DNA of 64,000 nt from Brevundimonas sp. UBA7506. Lineage in GTDB: Bacteria; Pseudomonadota; Alphaproteobacteria; Caulobacterales; Caulobacteraceae. The stretch spans positions 1-64,000 of the forward strand of contig NZ_DLNQ01000001.1 of the NCBI RefSeq assembly GCF_002479495.1. The letters run 5' to 3'. Both the position numbers and the translations under genes were made by a program. Of this stretch, positions 41,994-51,589 are shown piece after piece. The number at the start of each line of letters is the position of its first letter. Position 1 is the first letter of the stretch. The notes under the pieces are model-generated. The model was not told where the DNA came from, searched no databases, and saw only the letters and a program-made list of their open reading frames with translations.

Positions 41994-42887
41994 ATGGTTG
42001 AAGCCCTCATGATCCAAGACACCCCCACCCTGATGGTCGAGCACCGCGAGCGCGCCCGCGTCTGGTTCGAGACCCTGCGTGATCAGATTCACGCCGGTTT
42101 CGAAGCCCTGGAAGACGCCGCCCCCGCCGACCTCTTCCCCGGCGAGGCCGGCCGCTTCGTGCGCACGCCCTGGGACCGCAAGGAAGGCGGCGGCGGCGTC
42201 ATGGGCATGATGAGCGGCCGCCTGTTCGAAAAGGTGGGCGTCCACTGCTCGACCGTCCACGGGACCTTCCCCGCCGACTATGCGAAGAATGTCCCGGGCG
42301 CCGAGGAAGACCCGCGCTTTTTCGCCACCGGCATCAGCCTGATCTGCCATCCGGTCAGCCCGCGCGTGCCCGCGGTGCACATGAACACCCGACTGATTTC
42401 GACCACGAAAACCTGGTTCGGCGGCGGCGGCGACCTGACGCCGGTGCTGGACGCGGACCGTCGCGACGACCACCCCGACACCCTCGCCTTCCACGCCGCA
42501 ATGAAGGGCGCCTGCGACGCCTATGACCCGGCATGGCACGCCAAATACAAGCAGTGGTGCGACGAATACTTCTTCCTGCCCCACCGCAACGAACCGCGCG
42601 GCACCGGCGGCATCTTCTACGACCATCACGACAGCGGCGACTGGGAACGCGACTTCGCCTTCACCCAGGACGTCGGCAAGGCCTTCCTTGACGTCTATTC
42701 CAAGATCGTCGCCGGTCGCATGACCGAGGCCTGGACGCCCGAGGAACGCGAGGAACAGCTGATCCGTCGCGGCCGCTACGTCGAGTTCAACCTGCTCTAC
42801 GATCGCGGCACCATGTTCGGGCTGAAGACCGGCGGCAATGTCGAGTCGATCCTCAGTTCCATGCCGCCCGTGGTGAAGTGGCCCTGA
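41994..42887 (+). CDS. hemF: Oxygen-dependent coproporphyrinogen-III oxidase
   Basis: A 297-residue enzyme that decarboxylates coproporphyrinogen III to protoporphyrinogen IX with O2 in heme synthesis. Motifs: [26 protein letters not shown] start region (about 58-80), [22 protein letters not shown] (quoted here by its HMNTR and GGGGDL parts), [20 protein letters not shown] and [20 protein letters not shown]. The length is normal. An FNR-type box upstream suggests low-oxygen control, which is known for hemF in Pseudomonas aeruginosa (Anr). It converges with the histidine kinase gene, seven bases apart. Confidence 0.96.
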   Translation: MVEALMIQDTPTLMVEHRERARVWFETLRDQIHAGFEALEDAAPADLFPGEAGRFVRTPWDRKEGGGGVMGMMSGRLFEKVGVHCSTVHGTFPADYAKNVPGAEEDPRFFATGISLICHPVSPRVPAVHMNTRLISTTKTWFGGGGDLTPVLDADRRDDHPDTLAFHAAMKGACDAYDPAWHAKYKQWCDEYFFLPHRNEPRGTGGIFYDHHDSGDWERDFAFTQDVGKAFLDVYSKIVAGRMTEAWTPEEREEQLIRRGRYVEFNLLYDRGTMFGLKTGGNVESILSSMPPVVKWP

Positions 42888-42894
42888 TCAGGCC

Positions 42895-45378
42895 CTAGGC
42901 GGCGCGGTCGCGCCGGGTCATCACCTGATCTATCCCGTCGAACAGGGCGGCGAGGGTCAGGGGCTTGGTCAGATGGCCGTCCGAGCCTGCCGCCCGCCCC
43001 GCCTCGACGTGCTCGGCCATGGCGTTGGCGGTCAGCATCAGGATCGGCGTCCGAGCGCGGCCGTGCTGCGCCTCGAAGGCGCGAATGCCCGCGGTGGCGG
43101 TCAGGCCGTCCATCACCGGCATCTGCATGTCCATCAGGACCAGATCGAAGGCCTCGCGCTTGAAAGTCTCCAGCGCCTGCGCTCCGTCCTCGACGGCGAC
43201 CAGTTCCATCGCGGTCGCACCCAGCATGATCTCGATGACCTTGCGGTTGGCCGGGTGGTCGTCGGCCAGCAATACCCGCAGCGGCTGTTCGCGCACATCG
43301 CCGACGGGCTTAACCTCATCGACGGCCTCGATCGCTTCCCCGACGGGCGGCAATGGAATCTCGAACCAGAAGCGCGAGCCCACGCCGGGCGTGCTGTCGC
43401 ATTCCAGCCAGCCGCCCATGAGCTCGACGAGTTCGCGCGAGATGGCCAGACCCAGGCCGGTGCCGCCGAAGCGCCGCGTGATCGAGCCGTCGGCCTGCTG
43501 GAAGCGGCCGAAGATGCGCGCCTTCTGCTCCTCGTCGAAGCCGACGCCGGTGTCGGTGACGATAAACCGCACGTCCCCCTCAAGGCCCGGTTCGACCGCC
43601 AGGCTGACCTTGCCCTGCGACGTGAACTTCAGCGCGTTGCTGACCAGATTGGTCAGAACCTGACGCACGCGCACGGCGTCTCCTAGCACCTGGCGCTCAA
43701 AGACGGGATGGGCGTGCAAGACGACCTCCACACCCTTGGCTTCGGCCGGAATGCGCCACAGGGCCGCCACGTCCTGCACCGCGCGGCCCAGATGGAAGGG
43801 CGCGGGTTCGATCGTGACCTGGCCGGACTCGATACGGGCGCTGTCCAGGATGTCGGACAACAGGCGTTCCAGCATGGCGCCGGATGAGCGAATGACCTCG
43901 ACCATGTCATGCTCGTCGGCGTTCAGCTGGCGCTGACCCAAGGCGTCGGCCATGGCCACGACCCCGTTCAGCGGAGTGCGGATCTCATGGCTCATATTGG
44001 CCAGGAACTCGCTCTTGGCGCGATTGGCCTCCTCGGCGCGGCGGCGGGCGCGGCGCAGTTCGCCCCCCTGACGCCACTGCCACAGCAGGGTCAGCAGCGC
44101 CGACAGCATGAAGACCACGCCGATGCCGACGATCCAGTTCTGCCAACGGATGACCGTGCGCTGCAGCTCGGTATTGGCGCGAGCGGTCTCCAGTTGCTGT
44201 CGCCGCCGATCCAACTGTTCCTGGATGTCGCCGGTGACCTGACGAATGCCCGCGCTGAACCTCTGGGCCGTCTGGACATCCCGTTCGCGTTGATAGGTCC
44301 GCAACACCGCATAGGCCTCGGCCGACTGGCCAGAGGCGAACAGAAGTTCGGCCTCGACCAGGGCCACGTGGGAATCCACGCCCCCCTCGCGGTCCAGCAC
44401 GCGCAGTTGGGCCAGATCACGACGCGCCCCGTCGAGGTCGCCGGTCCGCGCGCGGGCCACAGCCCGCAAAGGCAACAGCTCCAGCTTCAGGAAGGCGGCC
44501 GAGCCCATGTCCTCGCCATAGGGCGCGACGCAAGCCAGCACCTCCAGCGGCTCGTCCCTGGCATCCGCCACCTGGGCGCACAGGCTGGCATCATAGACCA
44601 GCAGGTTATCCAGACCCGTGCGCATGCTGAGGCGGCGGTGGGCGGCGTAATAGGCCTGGGCCCGGCTCAGGTCGCCGACCTGCACCGCCATCTTGGTCAG
44701 GTTGTACAGGCTGTCGAAGTCGGGGCGCGGATAGGCCGGATTGGCGTAGTCGAGCTCGAAGCGACGGAAGGCGATCGTCGCCCCCACCACGTCGTTCAGC
44801 TTCATCAACCCCATGCCGGTCATCTCCCACAGCCCCGAATGGGCGGTGGCGGCGAAAGGATCTTCGTCCTGAATCTCGGTCTCGGCCTGACTGAGCAGCT
44901 TCAGGCCCTCGCCCACCTTGTCCTGGTCCATGAGAGCCATGGCCGTGAGACGCGCGGCGTGAGCCCGCACGAACCAGTCAGATCCCACGGCGGTCATGCG
45001 GGCCATCTCAGCGTCGACGCTAAGATCGCCTTGGTCGTAGCGGGCGGTCAGATCATTCAGTCGCGCGATCTCGATGTAGCGACGGTCGTTTTGTGCGCGC
45101 GCGTTTTCGGCCAATCGCGCGTTCCAGAAGCCCGCGCGCTCGAACTCGCCCTGGTTCTGAATGATCCAGACGACGTGATAGAGGCGATTCAGTCCCTCGC
45201 GGTCGTGGCGCTTGTAGGCCGCCTCGCCGAAGGCTTCGAGCGCGGCGAAGCTGGTCTGCGAGGCGCGCTGCTCGACGGCCCGCAGCAAGTCATCGCGCGG
45301 CGCGGGCGCCTGCGCCTGAGCCAGGCCCGGAGACAGAAGAATGGCGGTCGCGAGGACCGCAGCTTTGATTGGCGACAT
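42895..45378 (-). CDS. Hybrid sensor histidine kinase with periplasmic helical repeats
   Basis: An 827-residue hybrid kinase. A signal peptide (to about 22) is followed by a periplasmic, TPR-like helical region (30-400), one transmembrane helix (413-434), a HisKA domain with [15 protein letters not shown] (phospho-His464), a HATPase domain (about 560-680, with [11 protein letters not shown] and [18 protein letters not shown]) and a C-terminal receiver (700-827) with [12 protein letters not shown] and the acceptor Asp750 in [13 protein letters not shown]. It should autophosphorylate and relay to its own receiver and then to an unlinked Hpt protein. No partner gene is adjacent, so the signal is unknown. 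Confidence 0.93.
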   Translation of the reverse strand: MSPIKAAVLATAILLSPGLAQAQAPAPRDDLLRAVEQRASQTSFAALEAFGEAAYKRHDREGLNRLYHVVWIIQNQGEFERAGFWNARLAENARAQNDRRYIEIARLNDLTARYDQGDLSVDAEMARMTAVGSDWFVRAHAARLTAMALMDQDKVGEGLKLLSQAETEIQDEDPFAATAHSGLWEMTGMGLMKLNDVVGATIAFRRFELDYANPAYPRPDFDSLYNLTKMAVQVGDLSRAQAYYAAHRRLSMRTGLDNLLVYDASLCAQVADARDEPLEVLACVAPYGEDMGSAAFLKLELLPLRAVARARTGDLDGARRDLAQLRVLDREGGVDSHVALVEAELLFASGQSAEAYAVLRTYQRERDVQTAQRFSAGIRQVTGDIQEQLDRRRQQLETARANTELQRTVIRWQNWIVGIGVVFMLSALLTLLWQWRQGGELRRARRRAEEANRAKSEFLANMSHEIRTPLNGVVAMADALGQRQLNADEHDMVEVIRSSGAMLERLLSDILDSARIESGQVTIEPAPFHLGRAVQDVAALWRIPAEAKGVEVVLHAHPVFERQVLGDAVRVRQVLTNLVSNALKFTSQGKVSLAVEPGLEGDVRFIVTDTGVGFDEEQKARIFGRFQQADGSITRRFGGTGLGLAISRELVELMGGWLECDSTPGVGSRFWFEIPLPPVGEAIEAVDEVKPVGDVREQPLRVLLADDHPANRKVIEIMLGATAMELVAVEDGAQALETFKREAFDLVLMDMQMPVMDGLTATAGIRAFEAQHGRARTPILMLTANAMAEHVEAGRAAGSDGHLTKPLTLAALFDGIDQVMTRRDRAA

Positions 45379-45454
45379 ATCACTTCCGGACTGACGCCCC
45401 AGATTGGCACAGCAGAAGTTGAGCAAGGTTTAGCGTTCGACGAACGCGCCCGCG

Positions 45455-46186
45455 TCAGATGCCGCTGCCGTCAGCCTCGACCGGCGGCGGAGTCAGCAGC
45501 AGATAGGCGCGGATCCAGGCCGTCAGCACTGCCCGGTCGTTCGCCCCTTCGAGGCTCAGCAGGGCTTCGTCCGCCAGATCGTGCGGGATGCGATGGCCGC
45601 GTCGTCCCTCGATCAGGGCGGCGGCGTAGGCCGGCTGGAACTCCGGGTGGCACTGGAAGCTGACCGCGTCCTCGCCCCATGCCAGACCGGCATAGGGGGT
45701 GAAGGCGCTGGAGGCGATGACGCGCGCGTCGGGCGCGACCGCCACCACCTGATCCTGATGCGACACCGGAATGGCGATGGAGGGCGCGCGCGGGTGCATC
45801 CAGGGCTCCTGACCGACCACGTCGTAGCGGTGCAGGCCGACGCCCCAGCCCTTGTCCGACTTCTCGACCTTGCCGCCGAAGGCATGGGCGATGACCTGAT
45901 GGCCGAAGCAGATCCCCAGCAGGCGGGTCTGGCCCCGCGCCGCCCTCAGCCAGTCCACCAGCGGCGAGATCCACGGCAGGTCGTCATAGACCCCAGCCGC
46001 CGAGCCGGTGACGATGACGCCCGTATAGACGGACGGGTCTTCCGGCAGTTGCCCCGACTGCACGTCGAAGCGCGTCGTCGGCACGTTCTCGCCCAACAGA
46101 TAGCGGAAGCGCGCCGGATAGTCGTCGAAGGCGTCCCGCAGATGCTCGGGCGGGTGGCCGGTTTCCAGAATGGCGATGCGGGTCAT
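45455..46186 (-). CDS. Class I glutamine amidotransferase family protein
   Basis: A 243-residue single-domain class I amidotransferase, GuaA-like but without a synthetase domain. The nucleophile is Cys93 in LLGICFGHQVIAHAFGG, and the catalytic His follows in FQCHPEFQPAY. YTGVIVTGSAAGVYDDLPW is typical of the stand-alone group that includes gamma-glutamyl hydrolase-like and GuaA-like proteins. The substrate is unknown. The start MTRIAILETG at 46186 matches the family N-terminus. Confidence 0.88.
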   Translation of the reverse strand: MTRIAILETGHPPEHLRDAFDDYPARFRYLLGENVPTTRFDVQSGQLPEDPSVYTGVIVTGSAAGVYDDLPWISPLVDWLRAARGQTRLLGICFGHQVIAHAFGGKVEKSDKGWGVGLHRYDVVGQEPWMHPRAPSIAIPVSHQDQVVAVAPDARVIASSAFTPYAGLAWGEDAVSFQCHPEFQPAYAAALIEGRRGHRIPHDLADEALLSLEGANDRAVLTAWIRAYLLLTPPPVEADGSGI

Positions 46187-46269
46187 TTCGGCGTTTTCCA
46201 GCGGGGAGAAGGAAGCGTCTGTCTCTGGATTGGGGTAGAAGTCGGGCGATTGCAACGAGGCTGCCCTTC

Positions 46270-46587
46270 ATGACCGCCGACGCGTCCGTCGAATCTCCCG
46301 TCGTCCTGATCAACATCTTCAAGTGCGACGCGCGCCGTCAGGAGGAATTGATCGAGCATCTGACAGCCCTGGCCCAGGTGCAGCGCACCCTGCCCGGCTT
46401 TGTCTCGGGCACCCTGCATCGCGGCCTGAACGGACGTGTCGTCGCCAATCACGCCGTCTGGGCCAGCGCCACGGACTGGAAGGTCATGACCCGTCATCCT
46501 CAGGTCGTGGCCGCCATGGAGCCGATCCTGGCCATCGCCACCTTCGAGCCGCACCTGTATGAGCCCGGCGAGGTGGTCGAGGCTTAG
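46270..46587 (+). CDS. Antibiotic biosynthesis monooxygenase (ABM) family protein
   Basis: A 105-residue dimeric ferredoxin-like ABM-fold protein: VVLINIFKCDARRQEELIEHL, LPGFVSGTLHRGLNGRVVANHAVWAS, and DWKVMTRHPQVVAAMEPIL. Members act as cofactor-free monooxygenases or heme-degrading or structural proteins; the role here is open. It is divergent from the amidotransferase and overlaps the convergent rlmJ stop by four bases. Confidence 0.82.
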   Translation: MTADASVESPVVLINIFKCDARRQEELIEHLTALAQVQRTLPGFVSGTLHRGLNGRVVANHAVWASATDWKVMTRHPQVVAAMEPILAIATFEPHLYEPGEVVEA

Positions 46588-47405
46588 CCGGCCCGCCAGA
46601 CCTCGGCCCGAGCGCCCGCCTCGCCCAAGGTCGCCGCGACCCAGCCGCAGATTTCGGCGGCGGCCGCCTCGGCGCCCGAGGGCGGATTGATCACCGTCAT
46701 GGTGCAGCCGTTCATCTTCATCGGATTGTTCAGCGGGCGCAGGCGCGCCTCGGCCACCAGCACCCGACCGACCCTGGCCTCCTCCAGACGGCGGATGAAG
46801 CCGTCGAAGGTCTCCATGTCCTTCAAGGGGGTCCAGACCGCCACCGTCGCCGTGCGGTCGTGGCGCAGGATGGCCGCAGCCGTCTCGGCTGAGCGTACGT
46901 AGTCGTCGGGCCGCTCGAACGGCGGATCGATCAGGACCAACGGCCCCTTGGTCGCCCTGGCCGCCTTCAACGCCTCGACATATCCGTCGCCCTGACGACC
47001 CTCGGCTGCGGGCCAATCGGCCAAGGCCTCGGCCAGCATTTCATGAACCGGCGGATGGAACTCAAAGCCCAGATAGCGGTCGCCTTCACGCAGCGCCCGA
47101 GCGATCAGCAGCGGCGAGCCCGGATAGAAGCGCGCCCCGCCGTCCGGATTCAGCGCCGCGACCTCGGCCGCCAGGGCCTCGATCAGCGGCGGCCGCTCCT
47201 CGGCGGTCATCAGCCGCGCCACGCCCGCCTCGGCCTCCTTCGACCGCGCACCGTCGCCCGACAGGTCATAGAGGCCCGCGCCCGCATGGGTGTCGAGAAC
47301 CGTAACCGCCCCCCTCTCCTGCCGCTCCTTCAGCAGCCACAGCACCAGGGCGTGCTTGACCAGGTCGGCGAAGTTTCCGGCGTGAAAGCTGTGACGATAG
47401 TTCAT
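46584..47405 (-). CDS. rlmJ: 23S rRNA (adenine(2030)-N6)-methyltransferase RlmJ
   Basis: A 273-residue methyltransferase. Family motifs: MNYRHSFHAGNFADLVKHAL at the N-terminus (the RlmJ signature), VLDTHAGAGLYDL (SAM site), YPGSPLLIARALREGD, LVLIDPPFERPDDY (the catalytic DPP[YF]) and a C-terminal MKMNGCTMTVINPP. It methylates A2030 of 23S rRNA. The start at 47405 is fixed by the conserved N-terminus. Confidence 0.95.
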   Translation of the reverse strand: MNYRHSFHAGNFADLVKHALVLWLLKERQERGAVTVLDTHAGAGLYDLSGDGARSKEAEAGVARLMTAEERPPLIEALAAEVAALNPDGGARFYPGSPLLIARALREGDRYLGFEFHPPVHEMLAEALADWPAAEGRQGDGYVEALKAARATKGPLVLIDPPFERPDDYVRSAETAAAILRHDRTATVAVWTPLKDMETFDGFIRRLEEARVGRVLVAEARLRPLNNPMKMNGCTMTVINPPSGAEAAAAEICGWVAATLGEAGARAEVWRAG

Positions 47406-47494
47406 GTCCGCTCCGTCCCTCGGTCCGGGCGCTGGGTCAAGAGGAACCCGCGCGCGATGCGGCCCGTTGGCCTCCGGCGACCAGGACCCGACCC

Positions 47495-48517
47495 ATGCCC
47501 GACGGCCCCTCTGCTTTTCCAATCGTCCACGACGTCCCGGAGGGGCTGAGCTGGTGCAGCGACGACAGCCCCGGCATCACCCGTCGCCGGTCGGGCCAGG
47601 GCTTTTCCTATCGCGACCGGGACGACCGCCCCATTGGAGACCGCAAGACGCTGGACCGCATCCGCGCCCTGGCCGTCCCGCCCGCCTGGACGGACGTCTG
47701 GATCTGCCCGCGCGCCAACGGCCATGTCCAGGCGACGGGGCGCGACGCGCGAGGGCGCAAGCAGTACCGCTATCACCCCGACTGGACCCGCCACACCGCC
47801 AGCCACAAGTTCGACCGCCTGTCCGACTTCGCCCGCAGACTGCCGAAGCTGCGCCAGAGGGTGGAGCATGATCTGTCTCGACGCGGGCCGTGCCGCGACA
47901 AGGTGCTGGCCACCGCCGTGCGCCTGCTGGAAATCACCCTGATCCGCGTCGGCAACGCCGAATACGCCCGCCAGAACCGCAGCTTCGGCCTGACCACGCT
48001 GCACAAGCGACATCTGGATGTGGACGGCGCGGCCCTGACCTTCGAGTTTCGCGGCAAGAGCGGCAAGGACCACAAGATAAGCGTTCGCGATCAGCGGCTG
48101 GCGCGGGCGATGCGCACCCTGGAGGGCCTGCCCGGCCAGCATCTGTTCAAATACCGGGACACGGCGGGCGACCTGCGCCCGGTCACCTCGGACGACGTCA
48201 ACGCCTATATCCGCGAGGCCATGGGCGAGCAGTTCTCGGCCAAGGACTTCCGCACCTGGGCCGGGACCATGTCCGCCGCGCGCGCCCTGCGCGGCATGGA
48301 GCCGCCGACCTCGTCCACAGATGCGCGGCGCAAGATCACCCTGTGCGTCAAGGCGGTGTCCGGCCTGCTGGGCAATACGCCGACGGTCTGCCGCGCCGCC
48401 TATGTCCATCCGCGCGTGATGGCGACGTTCGAGGACGGGAGCCTGGCCGACGCCCTGCCTGGCGCAGAAGCGAAAGGGTTCGAGCCGGCCCTGATCCGGT
48501 TGCTGTCGCCGCCATGA
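47495..48517 (+). CDS. DNA topoisomerase IB (poxvirus-type)
   Basis: A 340-residue bacterial type IB topoisomerase, which relaxes supercoils through a 3'-phosphotyrosine. N-terminal domain: GQGFSYRDRDDRPIGDRKTL and PPAWTDVWICPRANGHVQATG. Catalytic domain: LEITLIRVGNAEYARQNRS, the Lys strand FEFRGKSGKDHKI, SAKDFRTWAGTMSAARAL with catalytic Arg and His region, and the active-site Tyr303 in CRAAYVHPRVM. Its 340 residues are typical. It is divergent from rlmJ with 89 bases between. Not an essential gene family; found in scattered proteobacteria. Confidence 0.93.
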   Translation: MPDGPSAFPIVHDVPEGLSWCSDDSPGITRRRSGQGFSYRDRDDRPIGDRKTLDRIRALAVPPAWTDVWICPRANGHVQATGRDARGRKQYRYHPDWTRHTASHKFDRLSDFARRLPKLRQRVEHDLSRRGPCRDKVLATAVRLLEITLIRVGNAEYARQNRSFGLTTLHKRHLDVDGAALTFEFRGKSGKDHKISVRDQRLARAMRTLEGLPGQHLFKYRDTAGDLRPVTSDDVNAYIREAMGEQFSAKDFRTWAGTMSAARALRGMEPPTSSTDARRKITLCVKAVSGLLGNTPTVCRAAYVHPRVMATFEDGSLADALPGAEAKGFEPALIRLLSPP

Positions 48518-48597
48518 AATGACGGTTCTTTCATTTTGAAGATCGGCGTTCTCCAGCCCAATCCGCCTGCCTGGCCGCCCCTTGTGAGGATACGCTG

Positions 48598-49002
48598 ATG
48601 GACTATCGCCTTTCAAACCGCTTCCTGAGGCTGGCGGTCCTGTTCGCCCTGATCGGCATGGGGTTGGGCTACTGGATGGGGGCGACCGAACAGTTCGCCG
48701 CCTCGCCGGTCCACGCCCACATCAACCTGCTGGGCTGGGTGTCGATGGCGCTTTACGGCCTCTTCTATCGGGTTCAGCCCGGGGCGGCGCTGGGCTGGCT
48801 GCCCCAGACGCACTTCTGGGTTTCGCTGGTCGGGCTGGTGATCTTCATGCCGGCGCTTGCAGCCAAGCTGCTGGGCGGGGCGGACGTGCAGGCGGCGGCC
48901 AACCTGGGTCTGATGGTGGGCCCGACCCTGACCCTGCTGTCGATGATCCTGTTCGTGATCATCGTCTTCCGCGCCACCGGCCCGCGCTCCGCCGCGGCCT
49001 GA
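48598..49002 (+). CDS. Four-helix membrane protein with HAHINLLGW motif
   Basis: A 134-residue membrane protein with about four helices (12-27, 38-58, 70-90, 104-124). The motif VHAHINLLGWVSMALYGLFYR resembles the heme-ligating helix of heme-copper oxidase subunit I and of NnrS-like proteins. Homologs are, as I recall, sometimes labelled cytochrome c oxidase. At this size it cannot be a full oxidase subunit; the two His could bind heme or a metal (inference). It stands alone between topoisomerase IB and tdh. Confidence 0.75.
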   Translation: MDYRLSNRFLRLAVLFALIGMGLGYWMGATEQFAASPVHAHINLLGWVSMALYGLFYRVQPGAALGWLPQTHFWVSLVGLVIFMPALAAKLLGGADVQAAANLGLMVGPTLTLLSMILFVIIVFRATGPRSAAA

Positions 49003-49009
49003 TACGAAA

Positions 49010-49039
49010 AAGCCCCCTGCCTTGCGGTCAGGGGGCCTC
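49010..49039 (-). terminator. Rho-independent terminator of tdh
   Basis: GCCCCCTG and CAGGGGGC form an eight-base-pair stem around a nine-base loop, and on the minus strand TTTTT follows. It lies 23 bases after the tdh stop and may also serve the convergent upstream gene. Confidence 0.8.
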
Positions 49040-49061
49040 GGCTTCGCGGGTCAGCGACCGA

Positions 49062-50108
49062 TCAATCAGCCCAGTTCAGAACCACCTTGCCCGACTGACC
49101 GGACTTCATGGCCTCGAAGCCCTGCTGGAAGTCCTGATAGGGCATCTGGTGGGTGATCAGCGGCGACAGGTCCAGCCCGGCCTTCAGCAGACCCAGCATC
49201 TTGCGCCAGGTGGTGAACATCTCGCGGCCATAGACGCCCTTGATGGTCAGGGCCTTCAGGATGATCGTGCCCCAGTCGGTCTCCATCGGCTTGGACGGAA
49301 TGCCCAGCAGGGCCATGCCGCCGCCCATGATCAGGGTGTCGACGCATTGCTTGAAGGCGATGGGCGAGCCCGACATCTCCAGCGCCACGTCGAAGCCGAC
49401 CTTCAGGCCCAGCTCGTGCATGACGTCGCGCAGGTCTTCCTTGGTGGTGTTCACCGTGCGCACGCCCGGCGCAACCTTTTGCGCAAGTTCCAGTCGGAAG
49501 TCATTGATATCGGTAAGGACAACGGTGCGAGCGCCCGCATGGCGCGCCACGGCGGCGGCCATCATGCCGATCGGGCCGGCGCCGGTGACCAGCACGTCCT
49601 CGCCCAGCAGGTCGAACTGCTGCGCCGTGTGCACGGCGTTGCCGAAGGGGTCCAGGATCGAGCCAATCTCATAAGGAACGTCGTCCGGCAGCTCGATGAC
49701 GTTGAAGGCCGGGGCCACCACATATTCGGCGAAGGCGCCCTGACGGTTCACGCCGATGCCGCGCGTGTCGGGGTCCAGATGGAAGTGACCGGCGCGGGCC
49801 GCTTCGGAGTTCAGGTCGATGACATGGCCCTCGGCCGAGACGCGCTGGCCGACCTTGAGGCGGCGATCCACGTCCTTGCCGATGGCGACGATCTCGCCGG
49901 CGAACTCGTGTCCCGTGATCATCGGTACAGGCACGTTCTTCTGGGACCATTCGTCCCAGTTCCAGATATGGATGTCGGTGCCGCAGACGGCGGTGCGGTG
50001 CACCTTGATCAGCACGTCCTCGTCGCCCGCGACGGGGATGGGGGCGTCGATCAGTTCCAGCCCCTCGGCCGGTTTCGTCTTGGCCAGGGCCTTCATGGTG
50101 TCGGTCAT
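49062..50108 (-). CDS. tdh: L-threonine 3-dehydrogenase, structural-zinc variant
   Basis: A 348-residue zinc alcohol dehydrogenase-family enzyme converting L-Thr and NAD+ to 2-amino-3-ketobutyrate. Catalytic zinc residues are present: Cys42 in [13 protein letters not shown] and His67-Glu68 in GHEFAGE. The NAD site is [40 protein letters not shown] (residues 94-113) replaces the usual segment with four structural-zinc cysteines; no Cys is left there. It therefore looks like a natural variant without structural zinc. Its partner kbl lies 2.1 kb upstream, beyond the exosortase island. Confidence 0.92.
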   Translation of the reverse strand: MTDTMKALAKTKPAEGLELIDAPIPVAGDEDVLIKVHRTAVCGTDIHIWNWDEWSQKNVPVPMITGHEFAGEIVAIGKDVDRRLKVGQRVSAEGHVIDLNSEAARAGHFHLDPDTRGIGVNRQGAFAEYVVAPAFNVIELPDDVPYEIGSILDPFGNAVHTAQQFDLLGEDVLVTGAGPIGMMAAAVARHAGARTVVLTDINDFRLELAQKVAPGVRTVNTTKEDLRDVMHELGLKVGFDVALEMSGSPIAFKQCVDTLIMGGGMALLGIPSKPMETDWGTIILKALTIKGVYGREMFTTWRKMLGLLKAGLDLSPLITHQMPYQDFQQGFEAMKSGQSGKVVLNWAD

Positions 50109-50285
50109 GGTGGGTGCTCCCGTTGCTTAGATGCAGCCGCTAGGCCCCCTTGGCCCGAACCGCAAGCGGATCATGCGCCCTTCGACCGTCGACCTCTGTT
50201 CACCCCGCCCCAGACCGTAACAAAATGAGACAATCAGCCTCAAACAAGCTTGGCTATATAAATGCGAATCAGTTAGCGGGCGCTC

Positions 50286-50328
50286 CGGATCACGAGATCC
50301 GCAGCGAGATGGTCTCGAAGCGGCTTCG
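50286..50328 (+). promoter_or_regulatory. Leader hairpins before the CTERM gene
   Basis: Two inverted repeats lie close to the start: CGGATC-ACGA-GATCCG (50286-50301) and CGAAG-CGG-CTTCG (50316-50328), the second ending 22 bases before the ATG at 50351. An AT-rich TATATAAAT is at 50255-50263 and may be part of the promoter. A strong Shine-Dalgarno is not visible. The region 50109-50350 holds no other gene. Confidence 0.35.
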
Positions 50329-50350
50329 GACCGAATACAAGCGAAAACTC

Positions 50351-50956
50351 ATGAAGAAGATTATCGCCGCCGCCACCGTTGCGGCTCTGTCCCTGGCCGC
50401 TTCCAGCGCGCTGGCAGGAACCCTGGTCAACCCGTCCGTGACGCTGTCGAACACCGGCTTGTCGCAGCCCACGACGATCACCGCCACCTACACGACAGTA
50501 GCCGACGTTCCTTCCGGCGAATTCATGTTGCGAGCCATGTTGCCTGCAGGCTTCACCAAAATCACCGCCGACCAAATTAGCGACTGCACGGGCGTGACGC
50601 TCAAGGTTAACAACATCGTGCAAACGGCAGGCAGCGCTCCCACCTGCAGTCTGTTTACGGGCGGCACGCTCCTGATCTGGACCAATGCGCTTGTCCCTGG
50701 CGGTTCGTCAGTGGAAATTCATCTAGCCTCGTCTCTCTACGCCACCCCTTCCACGGCAGGCGTCAAATCCTTCACGATGTTCCGGACCGCCGAACCCAAT
50801 GGCACAGCCATTGACGACGCGGTCCCTATGCCCAGCGTCACCGTCGGTGCTCCCGCTCCCGTTCCGACCCTGACGGAATGGGCCATGATCCTGTTGACGA
50901 TCGCCCTGGGCGGTTTCGCCGCCTTGACCATTCAGAAGCGTCGCCGCACGGTCTGA
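50351..50956 (+). CDS. IPTL-CTERM sorted surface protein
   Basis: A 201-residue exported protein. Signal peptide MKKIIAAATVAALSLAASSA with cleavage near residue 22, then a beta-rich domain (25-165) with two cysteines (79 and 99), and a C-terminal sorting tripartite: VPTLTEW at 171-177, a hydrophobic helix 178-193 and the basic tail QKRRR. This is the IPTLxxW type recognised by exosortase H, whose gene lies 90 bases downstream. The protein should be cleaved at or near the motif and delivered to the cell surface (inference). Codons and bases are more AT-rich here than around it. A longer N-terminus is possible but would destroy the signal peptide. Confidence 0.88.
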   Translation: MKKIIAAATVAALSLAASSALAGTLVNPSVTLSNTGLSQPTTITATYTTVADVPSGEFMLRAMLPAGFTKITADQISDCTGVTLKVNNIVQTAGSAPTCSLFTGGTLLIWTNALVPGGSSVEIHLASSLYATPSTAGVKSFTMFRTAEPNGTAIDDAVPMPSVTVGAPAPVPTLTEWAMILLTIALGGFAALTIQKRRRTV

Positions 50957-51046
50957 TCGGATCAGACGACGGCAGGGGCGGGCCGCCGCGGTTCGCCCCC
51001 GTTTTCCAACTTCCATCTCCCGCTGAAGAGGCGACGACGCCCGACC

Positions 51047-51589
51047 ATGCCGCGCTTTTTCAAATCCCCAGCCGTCCAGTATCTGGGCCTGTTCGCCCTG
51101 CTGGCCGTGACGCTGTTCAGCGTTTTGGCCACGCCCTGGGCCGAGCGACTGTTCGTCCAGCCCTTCACCCAGCTGCTGGTCGACATCTGCGCCTTTGTGC
51201 TGGCGCCGTTCGATCCCCGCGTTCAGGCCCAGGGCGACATCCTGCGCTTTGCCGACGGGCACGGCGCGGTTCAGGTGCTGGCGGGTTGCAACGCCGTCGA
51301 GGTCTGCGCCCTGCTGATCGCGGCCATCCTGGCCTTCCCGGGTCGGCTGCGCGACGGCCTGATCGGGGCAGCTGTCGGCGTGATCGCGCTGCAGTTGGTC
51401 AACCTGCTGCGGATCATCAGCCTGCTGTATCTGTCGCGCGGCTCTGAATCGATGTTCGAGTTCTTCCACCACTATGTCTGGGACGCCATGATCGGGCTGG
51501 AGGGCCTGTTGGTCTTCTTCTTCTGGACCCGCTGGCAGAGTCGCCAGCCCGGCAATGCGCCCAAGACCGTCGTTCAGGACGCCGCCTGA
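51047..51589 (+). CDS. xrtH: Exosortase H (IPTLxxWG-CTERM specific)
   Basis: A 180-residue polytopic inner-membrane transpeptidase/protease. The expected catalytic triad is visible: Cys81 in VLAGCNAVEVCALLIAA, Arg122 in NLLRIISLLYLS and His141/142 in EFFHHYVWDAMIG. About five to six helices. XrtH recognises IPTL-type CTERM proteins, and the only such protein in the window is the gene just before it. The short length is normal for XrtH, which lacks the extra domains of XrtA. The stop overlaps the next start (TGATG), so the associated membrane protein is co-translated. Confidence 0.9.
   Translation: MPRFFKSPAVQYLGLFALLAVTLFSVLATPWAERLFVQPFTQLLVDICAFVLAPFDPRVQAQGDILRFADGHGAVQVLAGCNAVEVCALLIAAILAFPGRLRDGLIGAAVGVIALQLVNLLRIISLLYLSRGSESMFEFFHHYVWDAMIGLEGLLVFFFWTRWQSRQPGNAPKTVVQDAA

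Noticed and set aside
49062..50108. Frameshift as the cause of the missing cysteines in tdh
   Set aside because: The flanking sequence stays in frame and matches the family on both sides, and no other frame contains the cysteines.
50150..50350. 67-residue N-terminal extension of the CTERM protein
   Set aside because: It would place the signal peptide internally; MKKIIAA at 50351 is a standard signal start.
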